From positions 1,674,001 through 1,738,000 of the forward strand of contig NZ_SCOL01000001.1 in NCBI RefSeq assembly GCF_005503015.1: DNA of 64,000 nt, in the 5' to 3' direction. Positions within the stretch are counted from its first letter, which is position 1, and every line of letters begins with the position of its first letter. Positions 28,383 through 36,338 of this stretch are shown one piece after another. The notes below the pieces were generated by a model. That model made no database searches, was not told the origin of the DNA, and saw only the letters and a list, made by a program, of their open reading frames with translations. The DNA is from Bacillus sp. E(2018) (GTDB lineage Bacteria; Bacillota; Bacilli; Bacillales; Fictibacillaceae). Both the position numbers and the translations under genes were made by a program.

Positions 28383-28971
28383 ATTCTTTAAGTCTTGATT
28401 CAACAATTTTTCCACCTAGCCACAATACAAAGATACCAAAAGCAATCATTCCAAGTTTCAAGGGGCTCTTCAACACATCAATAAAGTCGTATCCGATAAA
28501 TGAAACGATCGCGATCATCACCAATTTACCGAGAGTTAATGCTAGCAGAAAGGTTTTAATATTAATTCGCGATAATCCGCCTACTACGTTAACTAGAGCG
28601 GATGGAGTAAACGGAAAACAATAGATGAGAAAAAGCATACCGAAACCATGCCTCTCTACCCATCCAAGCATTCGTGTTGTGTTTGTATGTCTGTTTAAAA
28701 AGTTCAAGAATCGCTTCTGTCCAAATCGTCGTACTATTAGAAACACAATGATTGATCCTACGCATACCCCAATCCACGAATAAAGAAAGCCTAACCAAAA
28801 TCCGTATGCCGCTGCATTTCCCGCTACAAAAATAAAAAGTGGAAGGATCGGCAAAAATGATTCGAGCATAGGTAGCAATATTCCTGGCAAGAAACCTAGA
28901 TCTTTGTATTGATCGAGTAGCTCTAATATGTTTTTTTCAGTAAAATAGCGTTCCCAGTTTCGCCAGTCCAT
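28366..28971 (-). CDS. TVP38/TMEM64 (VTT domain) membrane protein
   Basis: 201 aa with about six hydrophobic segments and the VTT/DedA-superfamily core GFLYSWIGVCVGSIIVFLIVRRFGQKR followed by CFPFTPSALVNVVGG. These proteins are linked to lipid scrambling or undecaprenyl-phosphate flipping, but this subfamily is not assigned. ATG at 28971 with AAGGAG 8 bases upstream is preferred to the TTG just before it. A second superfamily member (DedA) lies at the end of the window. Confidence 0.85.
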   Translation of the reverse strand: MDWRNWERYFTEKNILELLDQYKDLGFLPGILLPMLESFLPILPLFIFVAGNAAAYGFWLGFLYSWIGVCVGSIIVFLIVRRFGQKRFLNFLNRHTNTTRMLGWVERHGFGMLFLIYCFPFTPSALVNVVGGLSRINIKTFLLALTLGKLVMIAIVSFIGYDFIDVLKSPLKLGMIAFGIFVLWLGGKIVESRLKESEHRA

Positions 28972-29082
28972 CAATCGTTCTCCTTTTCTTCCTCATACCC
29001 TCATCGTAGCCACAGTTACCTTGTTTAAAACCAACTTACAAGGAGTTAATCATCTAATTTTATCATAAAGTAAAAAAGTTCA

Positions 29083-29469
29083 CTATTTGCTGATCGTTTT
29101 TGAATGTGTTTTATACCTTTTTTGTCCTAGAATAAACCCGCAGCAACATACTGAGACGAAAGACATTAAAGGTAACAGGAAACTGATAAAATGCATTCCC
29201 TTTACCTCAGCATCGAACGGAAACAAAAGACTATACATAACTACCGTTCCATGTAGTAATGCCCCTGCTGCAGCCAAAAGTTTGTGTATCCACACAATAG
29301 CAAAACGATTTAATGCACATAGGAATGCGAAAATACCCCATAAAAGAAGAGGATACCCCAAAACATTCAGACCATCGGCTTTCATTTCCACAAGACTCGT
29401 GATCTGTACGATTCCCACCAAGATAGAAAGAATCCCTGATAAGAGAAACGATTGGTATATGATAGGCAT
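29083..29469 (-). CDS. Small four-helix membrane protein
   Basis: 128 aa, four hydrophobic segments, basic tail, three adjacent Cys (SVCCCGF) in the last helix. Not recognised. The frame opens at 29541, but AGGGGGAA lies 7 bases before the ATG at 29469. No conserved neighbours indicate a function. Confidence 0.6.
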   Translation of the reverse strand: MPIIYQSFLLSGILSILVGIVQITSLVEMKADGLNVLGYPLLLWGIFAFLCALNRFAIVWIHKLLAAAGALLHGTVVMYSLLFPFDAEVKGMHFISFLLPLMSFVSVCCCGFILGQKRYKTHSKTISK

Positions 29470-29522
29470 TTGATTTCCCCCTTTTTCATATGACACCATG
29501 TTGTAGCACAACCTAAAATAAA

Positions 29523-29561
29523 CAAAAAACCGCCACAACATAATGTTTTGACGGTTTGTAC
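29523..29561 (-). terminator. Terminator after the PNPOx-like gene
   Basis: Imperfect hairpin AACCGTCAaAACA / TGTTgTGgCGGTT on the minus strand followed by TTTTTTG. Confidence 0.7.
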
Positions 29562-29589
29562 GTTTCTTCTAGTTGTAAAAAAGTCAGCT

Positions 29590-30045
29590 TTATTTCATAA
29601 GAGCGTCATACACTTGGACATCTAGCTCTTTTGCTTTCTTTTCATTATACGTCTTTTCATATACAGGTTCTTGGACGATCTTCGCACCCCAGAACATACT
29701 CTCAAACACATGGTCAATATCCACTTCGATCTTCGCAAGCTTTAATGGTACGCCTTCCATCGTTTCCTGCAGGATATTTGCTTTTCCATTAATTGAATAC
29801 ACAGTTTCAAGTCCTACTACCGTAAGTACCACTTGTGGATTATCTTTAATGTTTGTTACGATGCGTGAATTGTTCGTCACCGTAAATCGAATCTTCTCTT
29901 TAGATAAACTCTTTACCCATGAGATCGCGTTAACAGATGGAGCTTTCGTTTCTGCGTCAACTGTCCCTAGTAGGACAAGTTGTTCTCCTTGCAGGTGTTC
30001 AAACAATTCTGGACTTAACGTTGTTGGAATTTCTTGTTTTGCCAC
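29590..30045 (-). CDS. Pyridoxamine 5'-phosphate oxidase-like flavoprotein
   Basis: 151 aa split-barrel fold (VLLGTVDAETKAPSVNAISWVKSLSKEKIRFTV...). Family members bind FMN, F420 or haem, and the substrate of this one is not evident. GTG start with AGGTGG 7 bases upstream. Single gene with its own terminator. Too short for true PdxH (about 210 aa). Confidence 0.8.
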   Translation of the reverse strand: MAKQEIPTTLSPELFEHLQGEQLVLLGTVDAETKAPSVNAISWVKSLSKEKIRFTVTNNSRIVTNIKDNPQVVLTVVGLETVYSINGKANILQETMEGVPLKLAKIEVDIDHVFESMFWGAKIVQEPVYEKTYNEKKAKELDVQVYDALMK

Positions 30046-30112
30046 TTGATCGCCACCTTTTAAGAAAATTATGTATGATCCCTATTTTACCATATATTTC
30101 ATAAGTTGAAAG

Positions 30113-30142
30113 TGAAAAAGGAAGCGTTACGGTCGCTTCCTT
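30113..30142 (-). terminator. Terminator after iadA
   Basis: GGAAGCG (30120-30126) / CGCTTCC (30134-30140), T-run on the minus strand. Confidence 0.85.
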
Positions 30143-31314
30143 TACTCTTCAAACGTTCCTTTGATTACAGCTTCTCCCTCTCGAACCATCACTTGCCCAT
30201 TCGCAATAACTGAATCAATGCTGAGATCTTTATTAAGCAGAACAAGATCAGCATCTAGCCCTTCTTGCAGTCTTCCTTTTTGTTTAAGCTTTAAAACGCG
30301 GGCAGGATTAGAAGTGATTGTCTGCAATGCCTCATGAAGTGGAACTCCTTCTGTTTGAACAGCATCCCGCACTTCGCCGAACAGCGAGTTCACTCTGCCG
30401 ATACGCAAGCCCGTAAATTCTCCAAATTCATTAAATGCAGGCAAACTTCCTTGTGCGTCTGATGTGAACGTTATTTGCTCGATTGCCACTCCTGCATCTA
30501 ACATTCTTTTAAGCCCAATAGAGCATTTGACTTCGCCTTCTTCTAAAAATTGCTTTGTCGTACTTGTTGTAAAATCTACGATACCGCCTTTTTTCGCAAA
30601 TTCGATACCAGCTTCAAATAAGTAAGAATTTCGGTTAATATGCGTCGGATAAAACTGAGAAAGAGGCAGATCGGTCGTCTCCACAACTTCCTCAATTAAA
30701 GATAACATGCGTTTGCTGTCGCCAAGGTGAATGTTTACAACACCTGCTTTTCCTGATAGCATGCCTCCAACTCTTGCTTGTGAAGCAAGCCTTGCCAGCT
30801 CAGGTGCTAACGGCTGGCTGGAACGATGGTCAGAAATAGCGATTTCACCTACACCGATGATCTCATCAACCATCATGATGTCTGTTTCAATATTCCCTGT
30901 TAACGTTTTAACAGGAACTTGATAGGAACCGGTGTGTACAAAGCACGAAATCCCTTCTTCTTTTAGCGCTTTTGCTTTTGCGATCAAAGAAGTCATCGTC
31001 CTGGCTATCCCGTCCGTACCAATCACTCCAACAATCGTTGTCACACCCGCTTTCGTAACATCTGACAGATAGATCTCAGGGGTTCTCGTTTTATATCCGC
31101 CTTCTCCTCCACCGCCAGTAATATGAACATGTCCATCAATAAAACCTGGTGCCACTATTTTACCTGTTGCATCAATGATATGGATATCAAGAGCAGGTGC
31201 AGGCCATTCAATATTTTCTGAGATGCTGGCTATCTTTCCGGCAGCTAGTAGGATATCTTTTTTTCCGAGATAATGAGGCGCGTACACCTCACCGCCTTTT
31301 ATGAGAGTAAACAT
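30142..31314 (-). CDS. iadA: Isoaspartyl dipeptidase
   Basis: Zinc amidohydrolase that cleaves beta-aspartyl (isoaspartyl) dipeptides arising from damaged Asn/Asp residues. 390 aa, the same length as E. coli IadA. Metal motif GFIDGHVHITGGGGEGG near residues 60-75, substrate-loop VGVIGTDG, a VGEIAISDHRSSQP region, NIHLGD, FYPTHINRN and FTSDAQGSLP (the catalytic Asp). The frame opens at 31362, but AAAGGA lies 9 bases before the ATG at 31314. Second gene of a SigL-type operon with a YfcC-like transporter. Confidence 0.92.
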   Translation of the reverse strand: MFTLIKGGEVYAPHYLGKKDILLAAGKIASISENIEWPAPALDIHIIDATGKIVAPGFIDGHVHITGGGGEGGYKTRTPEIYLSDVTKAGVTTIVGVIGTDGIARTMTSLIAKAKALKEEGISCFVHTGSYQVPVKTLTGNIETDIMMVDEIIGVGEIAISDHRSSQPLAPELARLASQARVGGMLSGKAGVVNIHLGDSKRMLSLIEEVVETTDLPLSQFYPTHINRNSYLFEAGIEFAKKGGIVDFTTSTTKQFLEEGEVKCSIGLKRMLDAGVAIEQITFTSDAQGSLPAFNEFGEFTGLRIGRVNSLFGEVRDAVQTEGVPLHEALQTITSNPARVLKLKQKGRLQEGLDADLVLLNKDLSIDSVIANGQVMVREGEAVIKGTFEE

Positions 31315-31348
31315 GTAAATCATTCCTTTATTTTTTAAAAAATATAGA

Positions 31349-32854
31349 TTATTTAAAACCAATGAGTACTGCTGTAACGATTACAATAGAAGCTAAAATA
31401 AACAATAATAGTTGAAACTTGATCTGGAATTTGAACCATTTGGACCACTCGATACGTGCCGCACCCAATGTTCCCATCAATGCCCCGGAAGTCGGTACGA
31501 TCATGTTTGTAAATCCGTCACCAAGCTGAAACGCAAGTACTGCTACTTGTCTCGTAACGCCTGCCATGTCAGCAAGCGGAGACATTAACGGCATAGTAAG
31601 AGCGGCTTGACCTGAACCTGAAACGATAAAGAAGTTAAACACGGCTTGGAATACATACATGATCCATGCTGAAACGGCTACTGGTACATCTGAAACTAGC
31701 CCACCTGCTGCATTAAGCATTGTGTTTAATACGGAAGGCTCGGCCGGGTTGTCTCCACCTAACATGATAATTACCCCTTTTGCCATACCAACAATGAGGG
31801 CTGCAGGAAGAATATCTCTAGCTCCTTGTTTGAAACCATCAGATATACCGTTAACTGTCATGTTATTTAATTTGAAGATTACTCCAATTATACCCGCAAC
31901 TAAACCGATTGTGAAAAATTGAGTAGCAATCTCAGGAATGTAGTATGCTCTTTTCACAACGCCCCATACAATCCAGATTACCCCTGCTACTATTGTTAAA
32001 AGAATAAGAATATGTCCAATTCCAAAGTTCGCTTTAATATCCGTTTGTTTAAAATCTTCTCGGAAGTATGCATCGGACTCATAAGATAATGAACGTTTAG
32101 GATCTTTTCTAATTCTAGAAGCATAGATCCATGTATAAACAATACCCACTGATGTAAAGAATGCCCACATACCAATACGGAAAGGTGCACCAGACAATAC
32201 TGGAACTCCCGCAATTCCTTGTGCAATCGCTACACCAAATGGATTCATCCATGATGTTGCAAATCCGATCTGTGTGGCAACATACGTAATCATAACCGCT
32301 GTAATCGCATCATAACCAAGCGCAATTACAACTGGCACAAGAATCATTGCAAACGCAATGGCTTCTTCACCCATTCCAAAAACCGCTCCGCCTAAAGAGA
32401 ATAATAAGAACATAATAGGAATAATAAGGACTTCTTTTCCTTTTGTACGGTCTATCATCTTTAAAATACTATCTTCTATCGCACGCGTCTTCATAATAAT
32501 TCCAAATGCGCCACCTATAATAAGGATAAACGCAACAACCCCAACAGCAGATCCCCACTTATCCCCAGTAACTAAACCTTCAAAGATATAGTTTAAGAAC
32601 CCTGCACCGCCGCCTTCTTCAAACAGGCTGACACCTTTAGTAGCTGGCTCACCGTCTTCCCCTTTTACATAGGAAAAGCTGTCAGGAACTAAAACTGTTT
32701 TAGTCTGCTCTTCTCCACCTTGCGTATAAGTTGTTTCTTTCGTTTCAAACTGTCCTGCCGGTATGATATACGTTAATAGTGCCATCAAGGCTACGACAAA
32801 GAATACGATAACGAACGTATCAGGCATCTCAAACCTTCTTTTCTTTTTATCCAC
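31349..32854 (-). CDS. YfcC-family (DcuC-like) membrane transporter
   Basis: 501 aa, about 12 hydrophobic segments; the start FEMPDTFVIVFFVVALMALLTYIIPAGQF and SWMNPFGVAIAQGIAGVPVLSG are typical of the YfcC/C4-dicarboxylate carrier superfamily. Because it is co-transcribed with isoaspartyl dipeptidase (gap 34 bases), it probably imports isoaspartyl dipeptides or a related acidic compound; this is inference. GTG start with AGGGGGAA. First gene behind a perfectly spaced -24/-12 promoter. Confidence 0.85.
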   Translation of the reverse strand: MDKKKRRFEMPDTFVIVFFVVALMALLTYIIPAGQFETKETTYTQGGEEQTKTVLVPDSFSYVKGEDGEPATKGVSLFEEGGGAGFLNYIFEGLVTGDKWGSAVGVVAFILIIGGAFGIIMKTRAIEDSILKMIDRTKGKEVLIIPIMFLLFSLGGAVFGMGEEAIAFAMILVPVVIALGYDAITAVMITYVATQIGFATSWMNPFGVAIAQGIAGVPVLSGAPFRIGMWAFFTSVGIVYTWIYASRIRKDPKRSLSYESDAYFREDFKQTDIKANFGIGHILILLTIVAGVIWIVWGVVKRAYYIPEIATQFFTIGLVAGIIGVIFKLNNMTVNGISDGFKQGARDILPAALIVGMAKGVIIMLGGDNPAEPSVLNTMLNAAGGLVSDVPVAVSAWIMYVFQAVFNFFIVSGSGQAALTMPLMSPLADMAGVTRQVAVLAFQLGDGFTNMIVPTSGALMGTLGAARIEWSKWFKFQIKFQLLLFILASIVIVTAVLIGFK

Positions 32855-32889
32855 TTTTCTTCCCCCTTTTCTAAGATCACATTATATAA

Positions 32890-32907
32890 ATGCAAGAATT
32901 ATGCCAA
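32890..32907 (-). promoter_or_regulatory. Sigma-54 (SigL) promoter of the transporter-iadA operon
   Basis: Minus strand TTGGCATAATTCTTGCAT: invariant GG and GC separated by exactly 10 bases, as in the -24/-12 consensus. The next gene on the other side encodes a sigma-54 activator. About 35 bases separate it from the transporter start. Confidence 0.85.
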
Positions 32908-32950
32908 CATTTAGTCTCCTTTGTTAAAGGTTTTTAAATATTTTGTTTTA

Positions 32951-32992
32951 TTAATTGGCTAGTTATTAGATAATAGTTTTATAACCAATTAA
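32951..32992. promoter_or_regulatory. Candidate upstream activating sequence
   Basis: Outer arms TTAATTGG (32951-32958) and CCAATTAA (32985-32992), with inner GTTAT (32962-32966) / ATAAC (32981-32985). The dyad lies about 45-85 bases upstream of the -24 element, where an enhancer-binding protein would bind, and next to the divergent activator gene. Confidence 0.6.
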
Positions 32993-33024
32993 CATCCTAA
33001 AAAAGACCATTAAAGAAGGTGCGT

Positions 33025-35088
33025 ATGATGGAGACAAAAAAAGAGATTGTTCTTTTAGCAGGTACAAAGGAAACACGCATTGCACTATCCCATCAGCTTC
33101 AATCCATATTAGGCGATTATTTTCATATTAAGAGCTATTCTTCTGAAGAAATGCTTCCTACACGATTAGAAAACGAAGTCGTAATTCTATCATCTTATCT
33201 TATAAAACGTGAGGTAGCTCATTGTTTGGATAACTCATGTAGAGTGATTACAGCAAGACGAACCGTCAACTATGAATATCTAAATCAGCTTTTACAGCTG
33301 CCGGAAGGTACAGATGTTATGTACGTAAACGATTTTCCTCAAACGGTAGAACAGTCCGTACAAACACTCATTCATCTAGGAATCAATCACTTAAACTACC
33401 TTCCCTACTATCCTGGAATATCTTCCTACCAACATGCAGATATCGCTGTCACACCCGGGGAAATGCATCTAGTGCCGAAAGAGGTTAAGAGAATCATTAA
33501 TATCGGCGTACGCCTGATCGACATTACTACAATAACAGAGATCTTGAGCGAACTTGGTGTCTTAGATGACCGGGCAACAGGTATTTCTGAAAGATTTACA
33601 GAAAAAATTATTCAGTTATCCAAGAAACTTACACATGCTAATCAAAAGGCTCTTCAATTTAACGAACACTTGGACAAAGTTTTAAATGGTGTTAATGATG
33701 GAATCTTATCATTTGATCATACGGGAATGATCACCGTATTTAACGAGGAATTGAAACACATATTTTTAACCGACTCCAAACAAGCTGTCGGAAAACATAT
33801 TAAACAAATTATTAAAGATAAAGAGCTGCTGAACTTTTTAACAGATACTGCGAGTGAACAATCTGATCAATTTTTTACGATCAATGATACGAATGTTATG
33901 GTTCACCGGTTTGCATTGCCAGCTGAGAACACGATGATTGCAACATTTAAAAACACGAGTACTACAATCTCGATGGAAAAAGCAGCGAGATATGAACTAA
34001 AGCGAAAAGGGTATATCGGAAAGTATTTTTTCAGTGATATCATCGGTGACTCTAAGGAAATTGTTCGAACAAAAAACATTGCAAAAAAACTAGCTGCAAC
34101 AGATCTTTCTCTCCTCATACAAGGTGAGAGTGGAACGGGTAAAGAACTTTTCGCTAGTTCCATCCATAACGAATCTACCAGAAGAAACGGTCCCTTTCTC
34201 GCCGTAAATTGTTCTGCTCTTTCTGAGGATTTATTAGAGAGTGAACTATTCGGATATGAAGAAGGTGCATTTACAGGAGCAAAAAAAGGCGGAAAACAAG
34301 GTCTCTTTGAACAAGCAGAAGGCGGTACCATTTTTCTCGATGAAATTGGTGATATTAGCGTCAAACTTCAAACACGACTCTTACGTGTTCTGCAAGAAAA
34401 AGAGTTGAGAAGAGTCGGAGGAACTCGTGTACTGCCTATTGACGTAAGGGTTATTTCTGCAACGAACAAGGATTTGGCATCCGACATAAAGAAAGGATTG
34501 TTCCGCGAAGATCTGTATCATCGTTTACACGTCCTTTATTTAAAGATTCCAGCTCTCCGTGAAAGAAAAGGGGATATACCTCTTTTACTGAATCATTTTT
34601 TAGCGATGCGGACCTCTAAAAGGATGAAAGTGGATAATGAAGTACTTGACCATCTAATAAACCGCTCTTGGACTGGTAATATTAGAGAACTAAAGAACGC
34701 CATTGACTATATGCTTGCCGTTTGTGAAAAAGAGAAGATTACTGTTAGGGATCTGCCTCATGAAGTGATAAGAATAAGAGGTTTCGAGAGTACTCTTGCA
34801 GAAGAGGCAATTAAGGAGATTTCAGTCACCTCGGAAGAACTGCCGCTTATCTCACCAAATGAAGAAGCTGCGATTATGAACTGCATCTATCAAAACCACC
34901 TTTCTGGTAAAGCATCGAGCCGGAAGGGATTACTGAAGGACTTGGAATTAGAAGGCGTTATGCTTTCTGAAGCTCAAATCAGATTACGCTTAGACCTTTT
35001 GGAGCAGAAAGGGTTTATTGTAAAAGCTAAAGGCCGAAAAGGAACACGACTGACTGAGCATGGACTACTCTATATTCGTAAATCATAA
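33025..35088 (+). CDS. Sigma-54-dependent activator with C-terminal winged helix
   Basis: 687 aa. Residues 1-180 resemble a PrpR-like receptor fold. A PAS-like domain is at about 210-310 (LNGVNDGILSFDHTGMITVFNEE). The AAA+ domain spans about 335-570, with Walker A GESGTGKE near 367-374, the sigma-54-contacting GAFTGA near 414-419, Walker B GGTIFLDEIGD, and FREDLYHRLHV. After residue 600 the usual Fis-type helix-turn-helix is replaced by a winged-helix-like tail (LLKDLELEG...RLDLLEQKGFIVKAKGRKGTRLT). Starts at 33025 or 33028 (AAGAAGG upstream). Divergent from the transporter-iadA operon, which it presumably activates. Confidence 0.9.
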   Translation: MMETKKEIVLLAGTKETRIALSHQLQSILGDYFHIKSYSSEEMLPTRLENEVVILSSYLIKREVAHCLDNSCRVITARRTVNYEYLNQLLQLPEGTDVMYVNDFPQTVEQSVQTLIHLGINHLNYLPYYPGISSYQHADIAVTPGEMHLVPKEVKRIINIGVRLIDITTITEILSELGVLDDRATGISERFTEKIIQLSKKLTHANQKALQFNEHLDKVLNGVNDGILSFDHTGMITVFNEELKHIFLTDSKQAVGKHIKQIIKDKELLNFLTDTASEQSDQFFTINDTNVMVHRFALPAENTMIATFKNTSTTISMEKAARYELKRKGYIGKYFFSDIIGDSKEIVRTKNIAKKLAATDLSLLIQGESGTGKELFASSIHNESTRRNGPFLAVNCSALSEDLLESELFGYEEGAFTGAKKGGKQGLFEQAEGGTIFLDEIGDISVKLQTRLLRVLQEKELRRVGGTRVLPIDVRVISATNKDLASDIKKGLFREDLYHRLHVLYLKIPALRERKGDIPLLLNHFLAMRTSKRMKVDNEVLDHLINRSWTGNIRELKNAIDYMLAVCEKEKITVRDLPHEVIRIRGFESTLAEEAIKEISVTSEELPLISPNEEAAIMNCIYQNHLSGKASSRKGLLKDLELEGVMLSEAQIRLRLDLLEQKGFIVKAKGRKGTRLTEHGLLYIRKS

Positions 35089-35203
35089 TCTTGAGAATCG
35101 CTCATAAATCTTGAGAATCGCTCATAAATCTTGAGAATCGCTCATAAATCTTGAGAATCGCTCATAAATCTTGAGAATCGCTCATAAATCTTGAGAATCG
35201 CTC
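35084..35203. repeat. 20-bp tandem repeat, six copies
   Basis: TTGAGAATCG begins at 35091, 35111, 35131, 35151, 35171 and 35191, with identical CTCATAAATC between copies. The first copy starts three bases after the activator stop codon and the last runs into the hairpin at 35200. Confidence 0.95.
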
Positions 35204-35235
35204 GTCCAGCGTGCATATCATGCCGCTGGACGAGC
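35200..35235. repeat. Strong 11-bp hairpin after the tandem repeat
   Basis: GCTCGTCCAGC (35200-35210) / GCTGGACGAGC (35225-35235). No T-run follows on the plus strand, so it is not a standard terminator. The left arm uses the final CGCTC of the repeat array. Confidence 0.8.
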
Positions 35236-35267
35236 TAGAAACCTCCTACAACTCCTTAAAAACTCAA

Positions 35268-35313
35268 ATAAAGCCGGCTCCTGCATACTGAAAGCAGGAG
35301 CCGGCTTCAATTT
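35268..35313. terminator. Bidirectional terminator between the activator and hpaD
   Basis: Perfect 14-bp arms AAGCCGGCTCCTGC (35271-35284) and GCAGGAGCCGGCTT (35294-35307) with T-rich flanks on both strands, between convergent genes. Confidence 0.9.
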
Positions 35314-35343
35314 ATTTACTTTTCCAAACATTATATCTAAGAA

Positions 35344-36327
35344 TTAAGTCACAAAATCAGGCTTTCGCTGCGCTAAAGTCGGACTTTTTAGCTCTACGGG
35401 TTCACCTTTTTCAAGACTCAAAAAGGAAGTCGCTTCGTTAAACCAGCTGTCAGGAGCTTTATGTCCCCAGAACGTCTGACGTCTTGGATCGTTAATATCC
35501 CACTTGATCGGTTTGAAGTCAGGATCACTCGTCAGATAATCCCCATTGTATAGCTCAATCCTATTTCCATCGGGATCACGCACGTATAAAAAGAAGGCGT
35601 TCGATAAACCATGACGTCCCGGCCCGCGCTCGATGTTATCTGCATATCCCATACTAGCCATTACGTCACAGCAATGGATCAAACTCATCGGATCAGATAA
35701 CCAAAAACCAACGTGATGAAGACGAGGACCTTCTCCGTTCATAAATGCAACATCATGTACCGTTGGTTTCCGGTGAAGCCACGCGGCCCATGTTCGGTCG
35801 TCTTCGGTTGCTGTATATTCTGAAACTCTAAATCCGAGTTCATCTGTATAAAACTTTACAGCTGTTTCCACATCTGGAACCATGCAGTTGATGTGATCGA
35901 TACGCTGAACACGTGCACCACGGTACAGATCATACTTTTGGATGCACCGCTCAACACTTTCCATCTCCACAAAAAACTCTAGCGGTATGCCAGAAGGGTC
36001 TTCTACACATAACGTTTTACCGATTCCAACGGCAGGATCTGCATCTTTCCACAGTACTTTGGCACCTTTTCCTTTAAAAAAGGATTCCAGCTCATTCAAG
36101 TGACTGTCTTCCCACACTTTGTAGCTTACGACATGAACGCCAGGCTTATCTGCTTTTTTCAACAAAAGGCTGTGATGGGAGTGTTCTTCTAGTCCGCGTA
36201 ATGCCATCCATTCTGAAGTAGCAGCCGTTTCGATAAAACCTAGGGCATTCACATAAAAATCACGGGAAGCATGGAGATCGGTGACGTTCATGACAACACG
36301 CGCGATTCGTATAATGTTAAAATCCAT
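35344..36327 (-). CDS. hpaD: 3,4-dihydroxyphenylacetate 2,3-dioxygenase
   Basis: Extradiol ring-cleavage enzyme converting homoprotocatechuate to 5-carboxymethyl-2-hydroxymuconate semialdehyde. 327 aa, type I extradiol fold of two VOC domains. Metal ligands visible in the C-terminal domain: His145 (RIDHIN), His204/205 (RLHHVGF) and Glu258 (GNRIELY). AGGAGG 7 bases before the ATG. Last gene of the hpa operon, 11 bases after hpaB. Similar to the Fe/Mn homoprotocatechuate dioxygenases of Gram-positives rather than the LigB-like HpaD of E. coli. Confidence 0.9.
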   Translation of the reverse strand: MDFNIIRIARVVMNVTDLHASRDFYVNALGFIETAATSEWMALRGLEEHSHHSLLLKKADKPGVHVVSYKVWEDSHLNELESFFKGKGAKVLWKDADPAVGIGKTLCVEDPSGIPLEFFVEMESVERCIQKYDLYRGARVQRIDHINCMVPDVETAVKFYTDELGFRVSEYTATEDDRTWAAWLHRKPTVHDVAFMNGEGPRLHHVGFWLSDPMSLIHCCDVMASMGYADNIERGPGRHGLSNAFFLYVRDPDGNRIELYNGDYLTSDPDFKPIKWDINDPRRQTFWGHKAPDSWFNEATSFLSLEKGEPVELKSPTLAQRKPDFVT

Positions 36328-36338
36328 GACGACTCCTC

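Noticed and set aside
35084-35203. Possible CRISPR array
   Set aside because: The repeats are directly tandem with a fixed 20-base period and identical sequence throughout; there are no unique spacers and no cas genes.
35200-35235. Intrinsic terminator for the sigma-54 activator gene
   Set aside because: Strong hairpin but no T-run follows; the true terminator is at 35268-35313.
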